DNA of 64,000 nucleotides. Origin: JANPPS01 sp964242575 (GTDB lineage: Bacteria; Pseudomonadota; Alphaproteobacteria; Acetobacterales; Acetobacteraceae). The position numbers were made by a program, and so were the translations under genes. Of the stretch, positions 16,748 through 25,286 are shown piece after piece. Within the stretch, counting starts at the first letter, position 1. Each line of letters opens with the position of its first letter. Where the stretch lies: NCBI GenBank assembly GCA_964242575.1, contig CAXTCN010000003.1:1-64000 (forward strand), written 5' to 3'. Under the pieces are notes generated by a model, which was given only the letters and a program-made list of their open reading frames with translations, made no database searches and was not told the DNA's origin.

Positions 16748-18259
16748 TCAGCCGTAATTGACCATGATGGTCTTTTTGTGGGTGAAATGCTCCAGCATCG
16801 ACTCCAAGCTGGCCTCCTTGCCGAGCCCGCTGCTCTTGACGCCACCATACGACAAATTGGCCTGCACTACGAGGTTTTGGTTGATTTGCACCAGACCCGC
16901 TTCCAACCGGTGCGCGAGGTCGAGACCGAGCTTCAGGTTATTGGTCCACAGCGACGCCGCCAGGCCGTACTCGGTGCCGTTGGCCGCCGCCAACGCAGCC
17001 TCCGCGTCATCGAACGGGAACACGCAGGTGACCGGGCCAAAGATCTCCTGCCGCACCAGCCGGCTCTCGTTGGGCAGGTTGCTGAAGATGTATGGACGGA
17101 CGAACAGGCCCTTCTGCATGGCCGGGTCATCGGGCATGGCGCTGCAGGCCCGGCCGGTGGCGCCCTTGGTGGCCAGGCCCTCGTCGATAAAGCCGCGCAC
17201 CTTGTCGAACTGCTCGGTGCTGATGATCGTGCCGATGTCGGTTGCCTCGTCGAGCGGATCGCCCATCCGCATGGCGTCAACCTTGGCCGCCAGCGCGTCC
17301 ACGAACCGGTCGAAAATCGGCCGTTCCACGTAGATGCGGCTGGCGGCGGTGCAGCTTTGGCCCTGCCGGGTGAAGCGCATGGAGGTGATGGCGCCCAGCA
17401 CGGTCTTTTCGAAGTCGCAGTCCGCGAACACAAGCATCGGGCTTTTCCCACCCAGCTCCAGCGTGACCGGCACCAGCTTCTCCGCCGCGCCCCGGGCGAT
17501 GATGCGGCCGACCTCGACGCTGCCGGTGAACGTCACCTTGCGCACGTCCGGATGCGCCACCAGCGGCGCGCCGCACTCCGGCCCATAGCCCGACAGCATG
17601 TTGAAGCAGCCCGGCGGCAGCACGCGGTTCATCAACTCGCAGATGCGCAGCACCGCAAGTGGAGCTTCCTCGGCCGACTTCACCACGACGGTGTTGCCTG
17701 CAACCAAGGCCGGCGCGACCTTCAGCGCCATCAGCAGCATGGGCACGTTCCAGGGAATGATGGCGCCTACCACGCCCAGCGGCTCCCGCACCGTCACCGA
17801 CAGCACGTTGGGCGCGAACGGCACGGTCTCGCCTTTCAGCTCGCCGCCCAAGCCGCCGTAGAACTCGAAAATGTCGGCCACGACCTGCGCCTCGACCCGG
17901 CTTTCGGTCCGGAGCGCCTTGCCGGTTTCGAGCGCGATCAGCCGGGCCAGCTCCTCCACGTGATCCTTCAGCACCGCCGCGCATTGCGCCACCATCGCGC
18001 CGCGCTTCCTGGCCGGCACCTTGGCCCAGTCCTTTTGCGCCGCCGACGCGTCCGCCACGGCCGCGTCCACATCGGTGGCGTTGCCCTCGGCGGCGCGGGC
18101 GACCTCAATGCCGGTGGCCGGGTTCACCACGGCGAACGTCTTGCCGGACCGGGCCGGCACGTAGCGGCCACCGATGTAGTGGACCCCGGACAGCGCCGTA
18201 GCCAACGCCTGTTGGTCCAGCGTCGGCGCGTCAGGGGTCGGGTGCGGACGGTCTAGCAT
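16748..18259 (-). CDS. Aldehyde dehydrogenase family protein
   Basis: NAD(P)-dependent aldehyde dehydrogenase of 503 aa. Signature parts are in order: PWNVPMLL and the cofactor-binding VVKSAEEAP, TFTGSVEVG, the general base Glu in LELGGKSP, and the nucleophile Cys in GQSCTAASR. C-terminal QEIFGPV and the substrate-tunnel region follow. The substrate is not determined by sequence; similarity in style is to broad aliphatic/aromatic aldehyde dehydrogenases. The ATG at 18259 is chosen because the frame continues open far upstream into the divergent CoA-transferase gene without ALDH-like sequence. It heads a five-gene minus-strand run and is divergent from a CoA-transferase with a palindrome between them. 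Confidence 0.92.
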   Translation of the reverse strand: MLDRPHPTPDAPTLDQQALATALSGVHYIGGRYVPARSGKTFAVVNPATGIEVARAAEGNATDVDAAVADASAAQKDWAKVPARKRGAMVAQCAAVLKDHVEELARLIALETGKALRTESRVEAQVVADIFEFYGGLGGELKGETVPFAPNVLSVTVREPLGVVGAIIPWNVPMLLMALKVAPALVAGNTVVVKSAEEAPLAVLRICELMNRVLPPGCFNMLSGYGPECGAPLVAHPDVRKVTFTGSVEVGRIIARGAAEKLVPVTLELGGKSPMLVFADCDFEKTVLGAITSMRFTRQGQSCTAASRIYVERPIFDRFVDALAAKVDAMRMGDPLDEATDIGTIISTEQFDKVRGFIDEGLATKGATGRACSAMPDDPAMQKGLFVRPYIFSNLPNESRLVRQEIFGPVTCVFPFDDAEAALAAANGTEYGLAASLWTNNLKLGLDLAHRLEAGLVQINQNLVVQANLSYGGVKSSGLGKEASLESMLEHFTHKKTIMVNYG

Positions 18260-18264
18260 GAGGT

Positions 18265-18292
18265 TTGCCTTGTCGTGCCGGGTGCATATAAC
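18265..18292 (+). promoter_or_regulatory. Putative promoter of the CoA-transferase gene
   Basis: The -35 TTGCCT (18265-18270) and -10 TATAAC (18287-18292) are 16 nt apart, giving a predicted start near 18299 and a leader of about 54 nt. It lies just upstream of the divergent aldehyde dehydrogenase start. Confidence 0.45.
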
Positions 18293-18311
18293 GGTCCACC
18301 GACAATGGACC
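18293..18311. promoter_or_regulatory. Inverted repeat, possible operator
   Basis: GGTCCA (18293-18298) and TGGACC (18306-18311) form a perfect inverted repeat with a 7-nt centre. It overlaps the predicted transcription start of the CoA-transferase gene in the divergent gap, a usual place for a repressor site. No regulator gene is adjacent. Confidence 0.35.
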
Positions 18312-18352
18312 CGGCCGGTATCCCGAACAAGGCCTTGGAGCATCGAACAACC

Positions 18353-19567
18353 ATGAGCGAAACCCAGCCCAGCGGCCCTTTGCGCGGCGTGACCGTGTTC
18401 GACCTCACGCGGGTGCTGGCGGGGCCGACCTGCGTGCAGATGCTGGGGGATTTGGGCGCGGATGTCATCAAGATCGAGAAGCCCGGTTCGGGCGACGACA
18501 CGCGCGGGTTCGCGCCGCCGTTCATGCCGGGCACGCAGGAGAGCGCCTACTTCGTTGGCGTGAACCGCAACAAGCGCTCCGTCACGCTGGACATCGCAAC
18601 GCCGCAGGGGCAGGAGATCGCGTTGCAGCTCATTGAGCGCAGCGACATCCTGGTTGAGAACTTCAAGGTGGGCGCGTTGGCCAAGTACGGCCTCGGCTAC
18701 GACCAGTTGCACGCCCGGTTCCCTGGTTTGGTGTACTGCTCCATCACCGGGTTCGGGCAGACCGGGCCGTATGCGCCGCGGCCGGGCTACGACAGCCTGA
18801 TCCAGGCGATGGGCGGCGTCATGAGCCTGACGGGCGAGCCGGACGGGTTGCCGCAGAAGGTGGGCATCCCGGTCGCGGACCTGTTCGCCGGGCTGTATGG
18901 CTGCATCGGCGTGCTGGCGGCGCTGCGACACCGGGAGGCGACGGGGCAGGGGCAGCAAGTGGATATCGGCATGTTGGACACCCACGCCGCCTGGCTTGCG
19001 AACCAGGGCATGAACTACCTGGCGACCGGGCAGAACCCGGAGCGGCTGGGCAACCAGCACCCCAACATCGTGCCCTACCAGGTATTCCCGACCGCCGACG
19101 GGTATGTCGTGTTGTCAGTGGGCAACGACCCGACCTTCAAGCGGTTCTGCGAGGCGTTCGGGCTGGAGCGCCTGCTGTCCGATCCGCGCTTCGCCACCAA
19201 TGCCGCCCGTGTCGGCAACCGGCAGCTCGTGACGGATACGCTGGCCCCGGTAATGCGGCAGCACGCGACGGCCGAGTGGGTCGAGCGGTTGGAGACGCTG
19301 AAAATCGGCTGCGGCCCGATCAACACCTTGGAGCAGGTGTTCGCCGACCCGCAAATCCAGGCCCGCAACACCGTCGTGAGCCTGCCGCACCCGGCTTCTC
19401 CGGACGGCGTGCGGGTGGTCGCCAACCCGGTGCGCTTGTCCGAGACCCCGGCCGACTACCGCATGGCGTCGCCCACACTCGGCCAGCACACCGACGAGGT
19501 GCTGGGCAGCCGTCTCGGCCTCTCAACGGCGCGCCTGGCAGAGTTGCGCGCCCAGGGCGTTATCTGA
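18353..19567 (+). CDS. CaiB/BaiF family CoA-transferase
   Basis: Family III CoA-transferase of 404 aa, moving CoA between carboxylic acids. The N-terminal Rossmann-type motif (LRGVTVFDLTRVLAGPTC, LGADVIKIEKP) and the ring-fold blocks NRNKRSVTLD, ITGFGQTGPYAPRPGYD are intact. Asp176 in PVADLFAGLYG occupies the position of the catalytic aspartate. Donor and acceptor are unknown; formyl-, carnitine- and dicarboxyl-CoA transferases share this pattern. The ATG at 18353 is preferred to 18275 because the family N-terminus begins there. The divergent aldehyde dehydrogenase suggests a joint catabolic route in which an aldehyde is oxidised and the acid activated (inference). Confidence 0.9.
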   Translation: MSETQPSGPLRGVTVFDLTRVLAGPTCVQMLGDLGADVIKIEKPGSGDDTRGFAPPFMPGTQESAYFVGVNRNKRSVTLDIATPQGQEIALQLIERSDILVENFKVGALAKYGLGYDQLHARFPGLVYCSITGFGQTGPYAPRPGYDSLIQAMGGVMSLTGEPDGLPQKVGIPVADLFAGLYGCIGVLAALRHREATGQGQQVDIGMLDTHAAWLANQGMNYLATGQNPERLGNQHPNIVPYQVFPTADGYVVLSVGNDPTFKRFCEAFGLERLLSDPRFATNAARVGNRQLVTDTLAPVMRQHATAEWVERLETLKIGCGPINTLEQVFADPQIQARNTVVSLPHPASPDGVRVVANPVRLSETPADYRMASPTLGQHTDEVLGSRLGLSTARLAELRAQGVI

Positions 19568-19641
19568 CGCGCCGGCTCTTTGCCGCATAGCGCCGGAGGC
19601 ATACATACGCTCGACGCCGCACTTCAGGGTTAGGACCCAGC

Positions 19642-20949
19642 ATGAACGAGCAGACCTCCCCGCGCAGCCTGAGCCGCTTCTTCTCCGCGCCGATCTCCGA
19701 GACCGATCCCGAACTCGCCGCTGCGATAGGCGCAGAGCTGGTGCGCCAGCAGGACGGCATCGAGCTGATCGCGAGCGAGAACATCGTGTCAGCCGCGGTG
19801 CTTGAGGCGCAAGGCTCCGTGCTGACCAACAAGTATGCCGAGGGCTACCCCGGCCGCCGCTACTATGGCGGTTGCTTCGAGGTGGACCGCGCCGAGACGC
19901 TGGCGATCGAGCGGGCCAAGCAGCTATTCGGCTGCACCTACGCCAACGTGCAGCCGCACTCGGGCGCGCAGGCCAACCAGGCGGTGTTCCTTGCTTTGTT
20001 GCAGCCCGGCGATTGCATCCTGGGCATGAGCCTAGCCGCCGGCGGACACCTCACCCATGGCGCCGCGCCCAACCTGTCCGGCAAGTGGTTCCGCGCGGTG
20101 CAGTACGGGGTGCGCCAGGATGACGGGCTGCTGGACTACGAGGAACTGGAGCGGCTGGCCCGCGCCGAGCGTCCGCGCATGATTATCGCCGGCGGCTCGG
20201 CCTATCCGCGCGCCATCGACTTCGCCCGTATCCGCGCGGTGGCGGACGAGGTTGGCGCTTACTTCATGGTGGATATGGCGCACTACGCCGGGCTGATCGC
20301 GGCGGGCGCCTATCCCACTCCCCTGCCGCATGCCCACGTTTGCACCACCACGACGCACAAAACGCTGCGTGGCCCGCGTGGCGGCATGATCCTGTCGAAC
20401 GATGCGGACCTCGGCAAGAAGTTCAACTCCGCCGTGTTCCCCGGGCTGCAAGGCGGTCCGCTCATGCACGTCATCGCCGGCAAGGCGGTGGCATTCGGCG
20501 AGGCCTTGCGGCCGGAGTTCCGCACCTACCAGCGCGCTGTGATCGACAACGCCCGGATGCTGGCCGAGACGCTGATGGAGCAGGGCTGCGACATCGTGAC
20601 TGGCGGCACCGACAGCCACCTGATGCTGGTGGACCTCCGCCCCAAGCGCGTGACGGGCAAGGCCGCCGAGGCCAGCCTGGAGCGAGCGTTCATCACGGCG
20701 AACAAGAACGCCATCCCATTCGACCCGGAGAAGCCGGCCATCACCTCCGGCATCCGTCTCGGCAGCCCGGCCGCCACCACGCGCGGTTTTGGGACCGCGG
20801 AGTTCCGCGAGATTGGCCTCATGATTAACGAGGTCCTGGACGGCCTGGCCCGTTCCAACGACGGCGGCAACGCCGTGGCGGAGCAGGCGGTCGCCGCGCG
20901 GGTGCAAGCGATGTGCGCTCGCTTCCCGATCTACTCGGCGCAAGCGTGA
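19642..20949 (+). CDS. glyA: Serine hydroxymethyltransferase
   Basis: PLP enzyme of 435 aa that interconverts serine and glycine with transfer of a one-carbon unit to tetrahydrofolate. The PLP-lysine motif TTTHKTLRGPRGG is exact (Lys near 235), and ELIASENIVS, YAEGYPGRRYYGGC and QPHSGAQAN are present. Length is normal. A Shine-Dalgarno AGGA lies 6 nt before the ATG. nrdR follows after 15 nt, so glyA may lead the glyA-nrdR-rib-nusB-thiL transcript. Confidence 0.97.
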   Translation: MNEQTSPRSLSRFFSAPISETDPELAAAIGAELVRQQDGIELIASENIVSAAVLEAQGSVLTNKYAEGYPGRRYYGGCFEVDRAETLAIERAKQLFGCTYANVQPHSGAQANQAVFLALLQPGDCILGMSLAAGGHLTHGAAPNLSGKWFRAVQYGVRQDDGLLDYEELERLARAERPRMIIAGGSAYPRAIDFARIRAVADEVGAYFMVDMAHYAGLIAAGAYPTPLPHAHVCTTTTHKTLRGPRGGMILSNDADLGKKFNSAVFPGLQGGPLMHVIAGKAVAFGEALRPEFRTYQRAVIDNARMLAETLMEQGCDIVTGGTDSHLMLVDLRPKRVTGKAAEASLERAFITANKNAIPFDPEKPAITSGIRLGSPAATTRGFGTAEFREIGLMINEVLDGLARSNDGGNAVAEQAVAARVQAMCARFPIYSAQA

Positions 20950-20964
20950 CGCCGCCCACCCTGG

Positions 20965-21420
20965 ATGCATTGCCCGTTCTGCGGCCATGACGACACGCAG
21001 GTGAAGGATAGCCGACCCACGGATGACGGGTCGGCTATCCGGCGTCGGCGGTTCTGCGGCGGCTGCGGGCAGCGGTTCACCACCATCGAGCGCGTGCAGT
21101 TGCGCGAGCTTATTATCGTCAAAAGCGACGGACGCCGCGTGTCGTTCGACCGCGACAAGCTCGCGCGCTCCATTCGCATCGCGCTCCGCAAGCGTCCGGT
21201 GCCGGAGGAGCGAATTGAGCGCATCGTGAACGGCCTGGTGCGGCAGCTTGAGGCATCCGGCGAGAACGACATCCCGAGCAAGCAGGTGGGCGAGCTGGTG
21301 ATGGAGACGTTGAAGGAGGTCGATGCCGTGGCTTACGTCCGTTTCGCCAGCGTGTACCGGGACTTCCGTGAGGCGCGCGACTTCGAGGCCTTCCTGGGCT
21401 CGCTTGAGGAGCCTACATAG
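20965..21420 (+). CDS. nrdR: Transcriptional repressor NrdR
   Basis: NrdR (151 aa) represses ribonucleotide reductase genes in response to ATP/dATP. The N-terminal zinc ribbon is intact (CPFC at 3-6 and CGGCG near 31-34), followed by the RFTTIER motif and the ATP-cone domain (IVKSDGRRVSFDRDKLARSI). The gene lies 15 nt after glyA and 5 nt before ribD, the frequent nrdR-ribD linkage. No NrdR box is obvious near it; targets would lie elsewhere. Confidence 0.96.
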   Translation: MHCPFCGHDDTQVKDSRPTDDGSAIRRRRFCGGCGQRFTTIERVQLRELIIVKSDGRRVSFDRDKLARSIRIALRKRPVPEERIERIVNGLVRQLEASGENDIPSKQVGELVMETLKEVDAVAYVRFASVYRDFREARDFEAFLGSLEEPT

Positions 21421-21425
21421 CGGCT

Positions 21426-22532
21426 ATGACGGATCCCGTGACCGACGTGGAACACATGCGCGCCGCCGTGGCGCTGGCCCGGCGCGGACTGGGCTCGACC
21501 TGGCCCAACCCGTCGGTCGGCTGCGTGCTGGTGCGGGACGGCCGGGTGGTCGGGCGCGGCGTCACGGCGTCGGGCGGCCGGCCGCATGCGGAGGCGGCGG
21601 CGCTCGCCATGGCCGGACCGGCAGCACAGGGCGCCACGGCTTATGTGACGCTCGAACCCTGCAGCCATGCCGGACGGGCCGGACCGTGTGCGGATGCGCT
21701 GGCCGCGGCGGGAGTGGCGCGCGTGGTGGTGGCGTGCGGCGACCCCGATCCGCGGGTGGACGGCGCTGGCCTGGCCCGGCTGCGCGCGGCGGGCGTTGCG
21801 GTCGAAACCGGGCTGCATGCCGCCGATGCCGCCGATGCCCTAGCGGGGTTCTTCGCCCGCGTGCAACGGGGTCGGCCGCTCGTGACCTTAAAACTGGCCA
21901 CCACGCTGGACGGCCGCATCGCCACCGCGGGCGGCGAGAGCCGATGGATCACTGGACCAATGGCGCGCCGGGCCACGCACGCGATGCGGGCGCGCCATGA
22001 CGCGGTGCTGGTGGGGGTCGGCACGGTGCTGGCGGACGACCCGGACCTGACCTGCCGCATTCCTGGCTACGCGCAGCGGCCCGGCGTGCGGGTGGTGGTC
22101 GATAGCCATCTACGGACCAGCGCCGATGCGCGCGTGGTCGCCACAGCGCAGCAGGCGCCGACCTGGGTCTTGCACCATGACAGCGCCGATGCAGGCCGGC
22201 AGCGGGTGATGGCCGATCATGGCGTCCGGCTGTTCGCGGTGCCCGGCAGCCCGGAAGGGCTTGATCTCGTCGCCGCGCTGGCGGCCCTGGGTGCAGCCGG
22301 ACTCACGAGCGTGCTGGTAGAGGGCGGAGCGGGCGTCGCGGCCGGGTTGATGCGGGCCGGGTTGGTGGACCGCATCGCCTGGTTCCATGCCCCGGCGGTG
22401 ATGGGCGCGGACGGCTTGCCGGCGACGCAGGCGTTTGACGCCCACGCGTTGCACGATATGCCGCGCTTCATACGAACGGGCGCACACGCCCTGGGAGATG
22501 ACATGCTGACCGAATTCGCCCGGGCGGCCTGA
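21426..22532 (+). CDS. ribD: Riboflavin deaminase/reductase RibD
   Basis: Bifunctional enzyme (368 aa) for the second and third steps of riboflavin synthesis. The N-terminal deaminase has the zinc motifs HAE (GGRPHAEAAAL) and PCSHAGRAGPC; the C-terminal reductase (from about 150) has LKLATTLDGRIA and VEGGAGVAAGLM. Length matches fused RibD. It begins 5 nt after nrdR and its stop overlaps the ribE start (TGATG), starting the riboflavin operon. No FMN riboswitch precedes it. Confidence 0.96.
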   Translation: MTDPVTDVEHMRAAVALARRGLGSTWPNPSVGCVLVRDGRVVGRGVTASGGRPHAEAAALAMAGPAAQGATAYVTLEPCSHAGRAGPCADALAAAGVARVVVACGDPDPRVDGAGLARLRAAGVAVETGLHAADAADALAGFFARVQRGRPLVTLKLATTLDGRIATAGGESRWITGPMARRATHAMRARHDAVLVGVGTVLADDPDLTCRIPGYAQRPGVRVVVDSHLRTSADARVVATAQQAPTWVLHHDSADAGRQRVMADHGVRLFAVPGSPEGLDLVAALAALGAAGLTSVLVEGGAGVAAGLMRAGLVDRIAWFHAPAVMGADGLPATQAFDAHALHDMPRFIRTGAHALGDDMLTEFARAA

Positions 22533-23131
22533 TGTTCACCGGGATTATTACTGGGGTCGGCCGCGTGCGCGCCGTCACGCCGACCGGGCAAGGGCAGGAC
22601 ATGCGGCTCAACATCGCGGCGCCCTGGGCGGACACCGCCAGCATCCCGCTCGGCGCGTCCATCGCCTGCGCCGGCTGCTGCCTGACGGCGGTGGAGGTCG
22701 GCGACGACTGGTTCGCTGTCGACGTGTCCGGCGAAACCCTGTCCAAGACCACGCTGGGCGGCTGGGGCGTCGGCAGCGCCATGAACCTCGAGCGCTCGCT
22801 CCGCATCGGCGACGAGCTGGGCGGGCACATGGTCAGCGGCCATGTCGATGGGCTGGGCACCGTGCGCTCGGTCGTGCAGGAGAACGGGTCTTGGCGCGTG
22901 GCCATCGCCGTGCCGCGCACCCTGTCGCGCTTCATCGCGCAAAAGGGCAGTGTGGCGGTGGACGGGGTGTCGCTCACGGTGAACGAGGTCGATGCGGACG
23001 GCTTCGGCGTGAACGTCATCCCGCATACTTGGGACGTCACCACGCTCGGTCAGCTCCGGCCCGGCGCCGCCGTGCATATCGAAATCGACATGCTGGCGCG
23101 CTACGTCGCCCGGCTGGCGGAGGTGCCATGA
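22532..23131 (+). CDS. ribE: Riboflavin synthase alpha subunit
   Basis: Riboflavin synthase (199 aa) dismutates two 6,7-dimethyl-8-ribityllumazine molecules to riboflavin. Both lumazine-binding repeats are visible: the first begins MFTGIITGVGRV and includes ACAGCCLTAV, the second begins around residue 97 (GHMVSGHVDG) with SVAVDGVSLTVNEV. Length is typical. The start overlaps the ribD stop by one base and the stop overlaps the ribBX start as ATGA, so translation is coupled through the operon. Confidence 0.96.
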   Translation: MFTGIITGVGRVRAVTPTGQGQDMRLNIAAPWADTASIPLGASIACAGCCLTAVEVGDDWFAVDVSGETLSKTTLGGWGVGSAMNLERSLRIGDELGGHMVSGHVDGLGTVRSVVQENGSWRVAIAVPRTLSRFIAQKGSVAVDGVSLTVNEVDADGFGVNVIPHTWDVTTLGQLRPGAAVHIEIDMLARYVARLAEVP

Positions 23132-24276
23132 AGTCCGCGTTCCTGTCCGACTACATCGCCAGCGCCGCCGACATCATCGAGGAGGCGCGCGCCGGGCGCA
23201 TGTTTATCCTGGTGGATGACGAGGACCGCGAGAACGAGGGCGACCTGGTGATCCCCGCCCAGTTCGCGACGCCGGACGCCATCAACTTTATGGCGCGCCA
23301 TGCCCGCGGGTTGATCTGCCTCGCCATGACCCGGCAACGCGTGGAGCAGCTCGGCCTGCCGCTGATGGCGCAAACCAACAGCACCCGGCACCAGACGGCG
23401 TTCACCGTGTCCATCGAGGCGCGGGACGGCGTGACCACCGGCATCTCGGCCGCCGACCGCTCGCACACCATCGCCGTCGCCATCAACCCGGACACCGGGC
23501 GCGACGGCATCGTGACGCCGGGGCACGTGTTCCCGCTGGTGGCGCGCGACGGCGGCGCGCTGGTGCGGGCCGGGCACACCGAGGCGACGGTTGATATCGC
23601 GCGGCTGGCTGGCCTCACGCCTGCCGGGGTGATCTGCGAAATCATGAACGACGACGGCACCATGGCCCGGCTCACGGACCTGGTGGCGTTCGCGCAGCAC
23701 CACAACTTGAAGCTCGGCACCATCGCCGACCTGATCGCGCACCGGCGGCGTACCGAGCGGCTGGTGCGGCGCGTGCAGGACGGCACGCTGCACCATGCCG
23801 CCGGCGGCGACTGGCGCCTCAGCGTATTCGCCAACACGATCGACTACGCCGAGCACCTCGTGCTGTCCAAGGGCGACCTGTCCCGCCCGGAGCCGTGCCT
23901 TGTGCGCATGCACGCGGTCGATATCGTGTCCGACATGCTAGGCGGGCCGCACTGGTCCCTGCTGCACGGCGCCATGCACATGATCGCCGCCGAGGGCCGC
24001 GGCGCGGTTGTGCTGATCCGTGACCCCCGGCCGACGGCGGTGTCCGAACGGGTCCGCGCCATGGCCGGCAGCCCTCGGCCGGTGCCGTTCCTGCGGGACT
24101 ACGGGATCGGCGCGCAAATCCTGGTGGATCTTGGGGTGCGGGACATGATCCTGCTGTCGAACACGCGCCGCACCGTGGTGGGGCTGGAGGGCTACGGCTT
24201 GAACATCATCGACCAACGGCCAATCGAAGCCGAGCCGGGCGTCGGTGAGTTTGGCGTGACCGAGCCTGGCGAGTGA
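23128..24276 (+). CDS. ribB: DHBP synthase with degenerate RibA domain (RibBX)
   Basis: Two-domain protein of 382 aa. The N-terminal 3,4-dihydroxy-2-butanone-4-phosphate synthase looks active: acidic metal/substrate motif DDEDRENEGDL (about 30-40), the GHTEATVDI block and EIMNDDGTM. The C-terminal half has the fold pattern of GTP cyclohydrolase II but not its chemistry: the zinc-binding cysteine cluster and the HSE motif are replaced (the sequence reads RMHAVDIVSDMLGG), although an EGRG fragment remains. This matches the described RibBX class, in which the second domain has lost GTP cyclohydrolase II activity. The first riboflavin step must then be supplied from elsewhere in the genome. The start is set by the ATGA overlap with ribE. 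Confidence 0.92.
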   Translation: MKSAFLSDYIASAADIIEEARAGRMFILVDDEDRENEGDLVIPAQFATPDAINFMARHARGLICLAMTRQRVEQLGLPLMAQTNSTRHQTAFTVSIEARDGVTTGISAADRSHTIAVAINPDTGRDGIVTPGHVFPLVARDGGALVRAGHTEATVDIARLAGLTPAGVICEIMNDDGTMARLTDLVAFAQHHNLKLGTIADLIAHRRRTERLVRRVQDGTLHHAAGGDWRLSVFANTIDYAEHLVLSKGDLSRPEPCLVRMHAVDIVSDMLGGPHWSLLHGAMHMIAAEGRGAVVLIRDPRPTAVSERVRAMAGSPRPVPFLRDYGIGAQILVDLGVRDMILLSNTRRTVVGLEGYGLNIIDQRPIEAEPGVGEFGVTEPGE

Positions 24277-24755
24277 GCACCGTCGATGCGCCAACGCCGG
24301 CCGTGCCAACGTTGCCGGGCGCGCCGCCGAACATCCTGCTGGTGCGCGCGCCATACTACCGCGACGTGGTGGACGGCATGACCCGGGGCGCGCTGCGCAT
24401 CCTCGGTGCCGCCGGCGCGACGCACGACGTGCTGGACGTCGCCGGGGCGTTCGAGCTGGCGCAGGCGGTGCGGATCGCGCTGCGCGGGGCGCAGCGGTTC
24501 GACGGCTATGTCGCGCTGGGCTGCGTGGTGCGGGGCGAGACCGACCACTACGACCATATCTGCCGCACCAGCATGGATGGGCTGATGCAGGTGGCGCTGC
24601 AGTACGGGATCGCGCTCGGCACCGGTCTGCTGACGGTGCATGACATCGGCCAGGCGGTGGCGCGATCCTCGGACGACGGGCACAACAAGGGCGCGGAGGC
24701 GGCGGCGGCGGCCCTGATGCAGGTCGGGGCGATGCGCCGGCTGGAGGCGGTCTGA
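24273..24755 (+). CDS. ribH: 6,7-dimethyl-8-ribityllumazine synthase
   Basis: Lumazine synthase (160 aa) condenses the RibD product with dihydroxybutanone phosphate. The GAFEL motif (near 59), GCVVRGETDHYDHI with the catalytic His, and VHDIGQA are visible. The start is GTG at 24273, overlapping the ribBX stop (GTGA), and its stop abuts nusB by one base. The usual C-terminal NKG motif is present (HNKGAEAA). Confidence 0.95.
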   Translation: MSTVDAPTPAVPTLPGAPPNILLVRAPYYRDVVDGMTRGALRILGAAGATHDVLDVAGAFELAQAVRIALRGAQRFDGYVALGCVVRGETDHYDHICRTSMDGLMQVALQYGIALGTGLLTVHDIGQAVARSSDDGHNKGAEAAAAALMQVGAMRRLEAV

Positions 24756-25276
24756 TGGCGCGTAAGGCCCAGCCGCCGGGCCGTCCCCGCACGGCGTCGC
24801 GCGTGGCGGCCGTGCAGGCGCTGTTCCAGAGCGAACAGGGCGGCGAGTCCGGGGAGGCGGTCATCCAGCAGTTCGTGCGGCACCGCCTGGGTGAGATGCC
24901 TGGTCCGGAGCACCTGGGCGGCGGCGGGTTCGAGGAGGGCCGGGTGCCGGACGCCCATGTGCCGCTGTTCACCAGCATCGTCCGCACCGCTGTCGAGCAG
25001 CAGGATCGGCTCGACTCCCTGATTGCCGCAGCACTGCCGCCGGAGTGGCCCATGGCGCGGCTTGACCCGGTCATGCGCGCCCTGCTCCGCGCCGGCGGAG
25101 CCGAGCTGACGATGGCCGATGGCCCGCCGCCCCGGGTGGTGATCAACGAGTACCTGGACGTGGCGCACGGATTTTTCACCGGGGAGGAGCCGCGCATGGT
25201 GAACGGCATGTTGGACCGGTTGGCGCGTGAGCTGCGGCCCGGCGACTTTGCCGTTGACACTGCCACGCCCGCGTAA
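24755..25276 (+). CDS. nusB: Transcription antitermination factor NusB
   Basis: NusB (173 aa) binds boxA RNA with S10 (NusE) for antitermination of rRNA transcription. The family features are visible: an arginine-rich start leading to SRVAAVQALFQSE, central helices, and the closing VVINEYLDVAHGFF and FVNG-like block (MVNGMLDRLAREL). An insertion of Gly/Glu residues around 45-65 makes it somewhat longer than the E. coli protein. It overlaps ribH by one base, the conserved ribH-nusB pairing. Confidence 0.94.
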   Translation: MARKAQPPGRPRTASRVAAVQALFQSEQGGESGEAVIQQFVRHRLGEMPGPEHLGGGGFEEGRVPDAHVPLFTSIVRTAVEQQDRLDSLIAAALPPEWPMARLDPVMRALLRAGGAELTMADGPPPRVVINEYLDVAHGFFTGEEPRMVNGMLDRLARELRPGDFAVDTATPA

Positions 25277-25286
25277 CGCGGGCAGG

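Noticed and set aside
16550..18256. 568-residue open frame on the plus strand over the aldehyde dehydrogenase
   Set aside because: It mirrors the real gene, has low-complexity His/Arg/Gln composition and no recognisable motif.
18260..19060. Upstream extension of the aldehyde dehydrogenase frame by about 267 residues
   Set aside because: The extension runs antisense to the conserved CoA-transferase gene and shows no ALDH-like sequence; the ATG at 18259 gives the normal family length.
20950..21425. FMN riboswitch before the riboflavin genes
   Set aside because: The gap before ribD is 5 nt and nrdR occupies the upstream region; there is no room or conserved RFN-type sequence. Any control would have to act upstream of glyA, where the gap of 74 bp also shows none.
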